Below, in pieces: positions 32,234 to 32,634 of a stretch of DNA of 32,634 nucleotides (positions within the stretch are counted from its first letter, which is position 1; every line of letters starts with the position of its first letter). The DNA comes from CAZKKF01 sp964553285 (GTDB taxonomy: Bacteria; Patescibacteriota; Minisyncoccia; Phycocordibacterales; Zambryskibacteraceae): contig CAZKKF010000009.1 in assembly GCA_964553285.1 (NCBI GenBank), positions 1-32,634 on the forward strand, in the 5' to 3' direction. Below the pieces are notes generated by a model. That model saw only the letters and a program-made list of their open reading frames with translations, did not search any database and was not told the origin of the DNA. The translations under genes were made by a program, and so were the position numbers.

Positions 32234-32301
32234 CAAGAAGGTTTCAATTGCAAACGCGGGCTTGTTTTATAGGTTTTTTCGTATTATATTGTGCCTTATC
32301 T

Positions 32302-32378
32302 GTCGGCGTAGCTCAGTCGGTTAGAGCGTGGGACTCATAAGCCCAAGGTCGGAGGTTCGATCCCTCCCGCCGACACCA
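32302..32378 (+). tRNA. tRNA-Met(CAU), elongator type
   Basis: The acceptor is GTCGGCG/CGCCGAC, with D arm GCTC/GAGC and anticodon loop CTCATAA. The T arm is GGAGG-TTCGATC-CCTCC. The discriminator is A, followed by encoded CCA (32376-32378). The base pair next to the anticodon loop is an A-G mismatch. A lysidine-type tRNA-Ile2 is an alternative but less likely, since tRNA-Ile(UAU) is present. Confidence 0.88.
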
Positions 32379-32426
32379 GATGCGGTTTTCTGATAAGATT
32401 GCATCTTGCGCAGTGTCCACAATACT

Positions 32427-32500
32427 GCGGGTGTAGCTCAGCTGGTTAGAGCGTCCGCCTGTCACGCGGAAGGTCGTGGGTTCAAATCCCATCACTCGCG
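32427..32500 (+). tRNA. tRNA-Asp(GUC)
   Basis: The acceptor is GCGGGTG/CACTCGC (one G-U pair) and the anticodon loop is CTGTCAC (anticodon GTC). The T arm is GTGGG-TTCAAAT-CCCAT. The discriminator is G, as Asp requires. CCA is not encoded. Confidence 0.93.
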
Positions 32501-32574
32501 CATTGGAGTTGTTACGGTAGCCGATTGAAGATTTTGGCTAGTTATAATATTATTCTGCCGTAGGCTTATTTTAA

Positions 32575-32634
32575 GCCAATGTAGCTCAGTTGGTAGAGCA
32601 CCCCCATGGTAAGGGGGAGGTCATCGGTTCAATC
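32575..32634 (+). tRNA. tRNA-Thr(GGU), cut by the window end
   Basis: This begins GCCAATG with D arm GCTC/GAGC. The anticodon stem CCCCC/GGGGG has loop ATGGTAA (anticodon GGT). The sequence stops within the T arm. A TATAAT lies at 32543-32548, a plausible promoter. Confidence 0.85.

Noticed and set aside
32222..32278. CCCGCG...CGCGGG after tRNA-fMet as a terminator
   Set aside because: The 5' arm is the tRNA acceptor strand itself, so it would compete with tRNA folding, and the following T tract is interrupted. Evidence is too weak to annotate.

Overview
The window looks like a chromosome segment of a Candidate Phyla Radiation (Patescibacteria, Parcubacteria-like) bacterium. The evidence is the gene set: a compact type IV pilus locus with several extra prepilins and an embedded receiver protein, divergent housekeeping proteins, heavy use of ATA codons with a dedicated tRNA-Ile(UAU), and many genes whose -10 box sits 6-9 bases before the ATG, so their mRNAs should be leaderless. 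This assignment is inference; no rRNA is present to confirm it.

Layout. 1-173: start of an mscL-like gene (-). 284-543: a strongly promoted, hairpin-rich region with no convincing protein, probably a structured RNA. 546-6623: a 6.07 kb integrative element lying in the 3' end of the tmRNA gene. It carries two complete C5-cytosine methyltransferases, an HNH_2 endonuclease, a tandem-repeat/terminator region, an interlocked inverted-repeat element, a small ORF and a large serine recombinase. 6619-7481: ssrA and smpB (-), then ftsH (+). 9611-14666: a DUF378 protein, tRNA-Ile(UAU), recG, a small membrane protein, a GIY-YIG gene flanked by copies of the tRNA-Ser 5' end, tRNA-Ser, a pyrophosphatase, a 2H phosphoesterase and a secreted-protein cassette. 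14667-16402: an AI-2E family permease and a ComF-like protein (-). 16439-27489: the type IV pilus locus pilM-N-O-(PilP-like)-pilB-receiver-pilT-pilC-pilA-pilD and four minor prepilins. 27660-32115: ligA, gatC, gatA and a membrane protein with a HEPN-like RxxxxH motif. 32163-32634: four tRNA genes (initiator Met, Met, Asp, partial Thr).

Main discovery. The serine recombinase reading frame runs straight into the antisense of the tmRNA acceptor/T arm. A 6-bp direct repeat, GTGGAG, occurs at 546-551 and 6618-6623. At the left copy it is preceded by the original tmRNA CCA end, and it is followed by 39 codons in the same frame as the recombinase. Rejoining the two ends recreates a palindromic attP and a recombinase that is 27 residues longer (548 rather than 521). 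So attP lies inside the integrase gene, integration swaps the integrase C terminus, and the host tmRNA loses its encoded CCA. This is inferred from the sequence alone.

How the parts fit together. smpB, ssrA and ftsH form a ribosome-rescue and proteolysis cluster, and the element sits in the last bases of ssrA. The pilus genes are in assembly order: inner-membrane platform, motors, platform protein, major pilin, peptidase, minor pilins. Promoters inside the series suggest separately tuned units.
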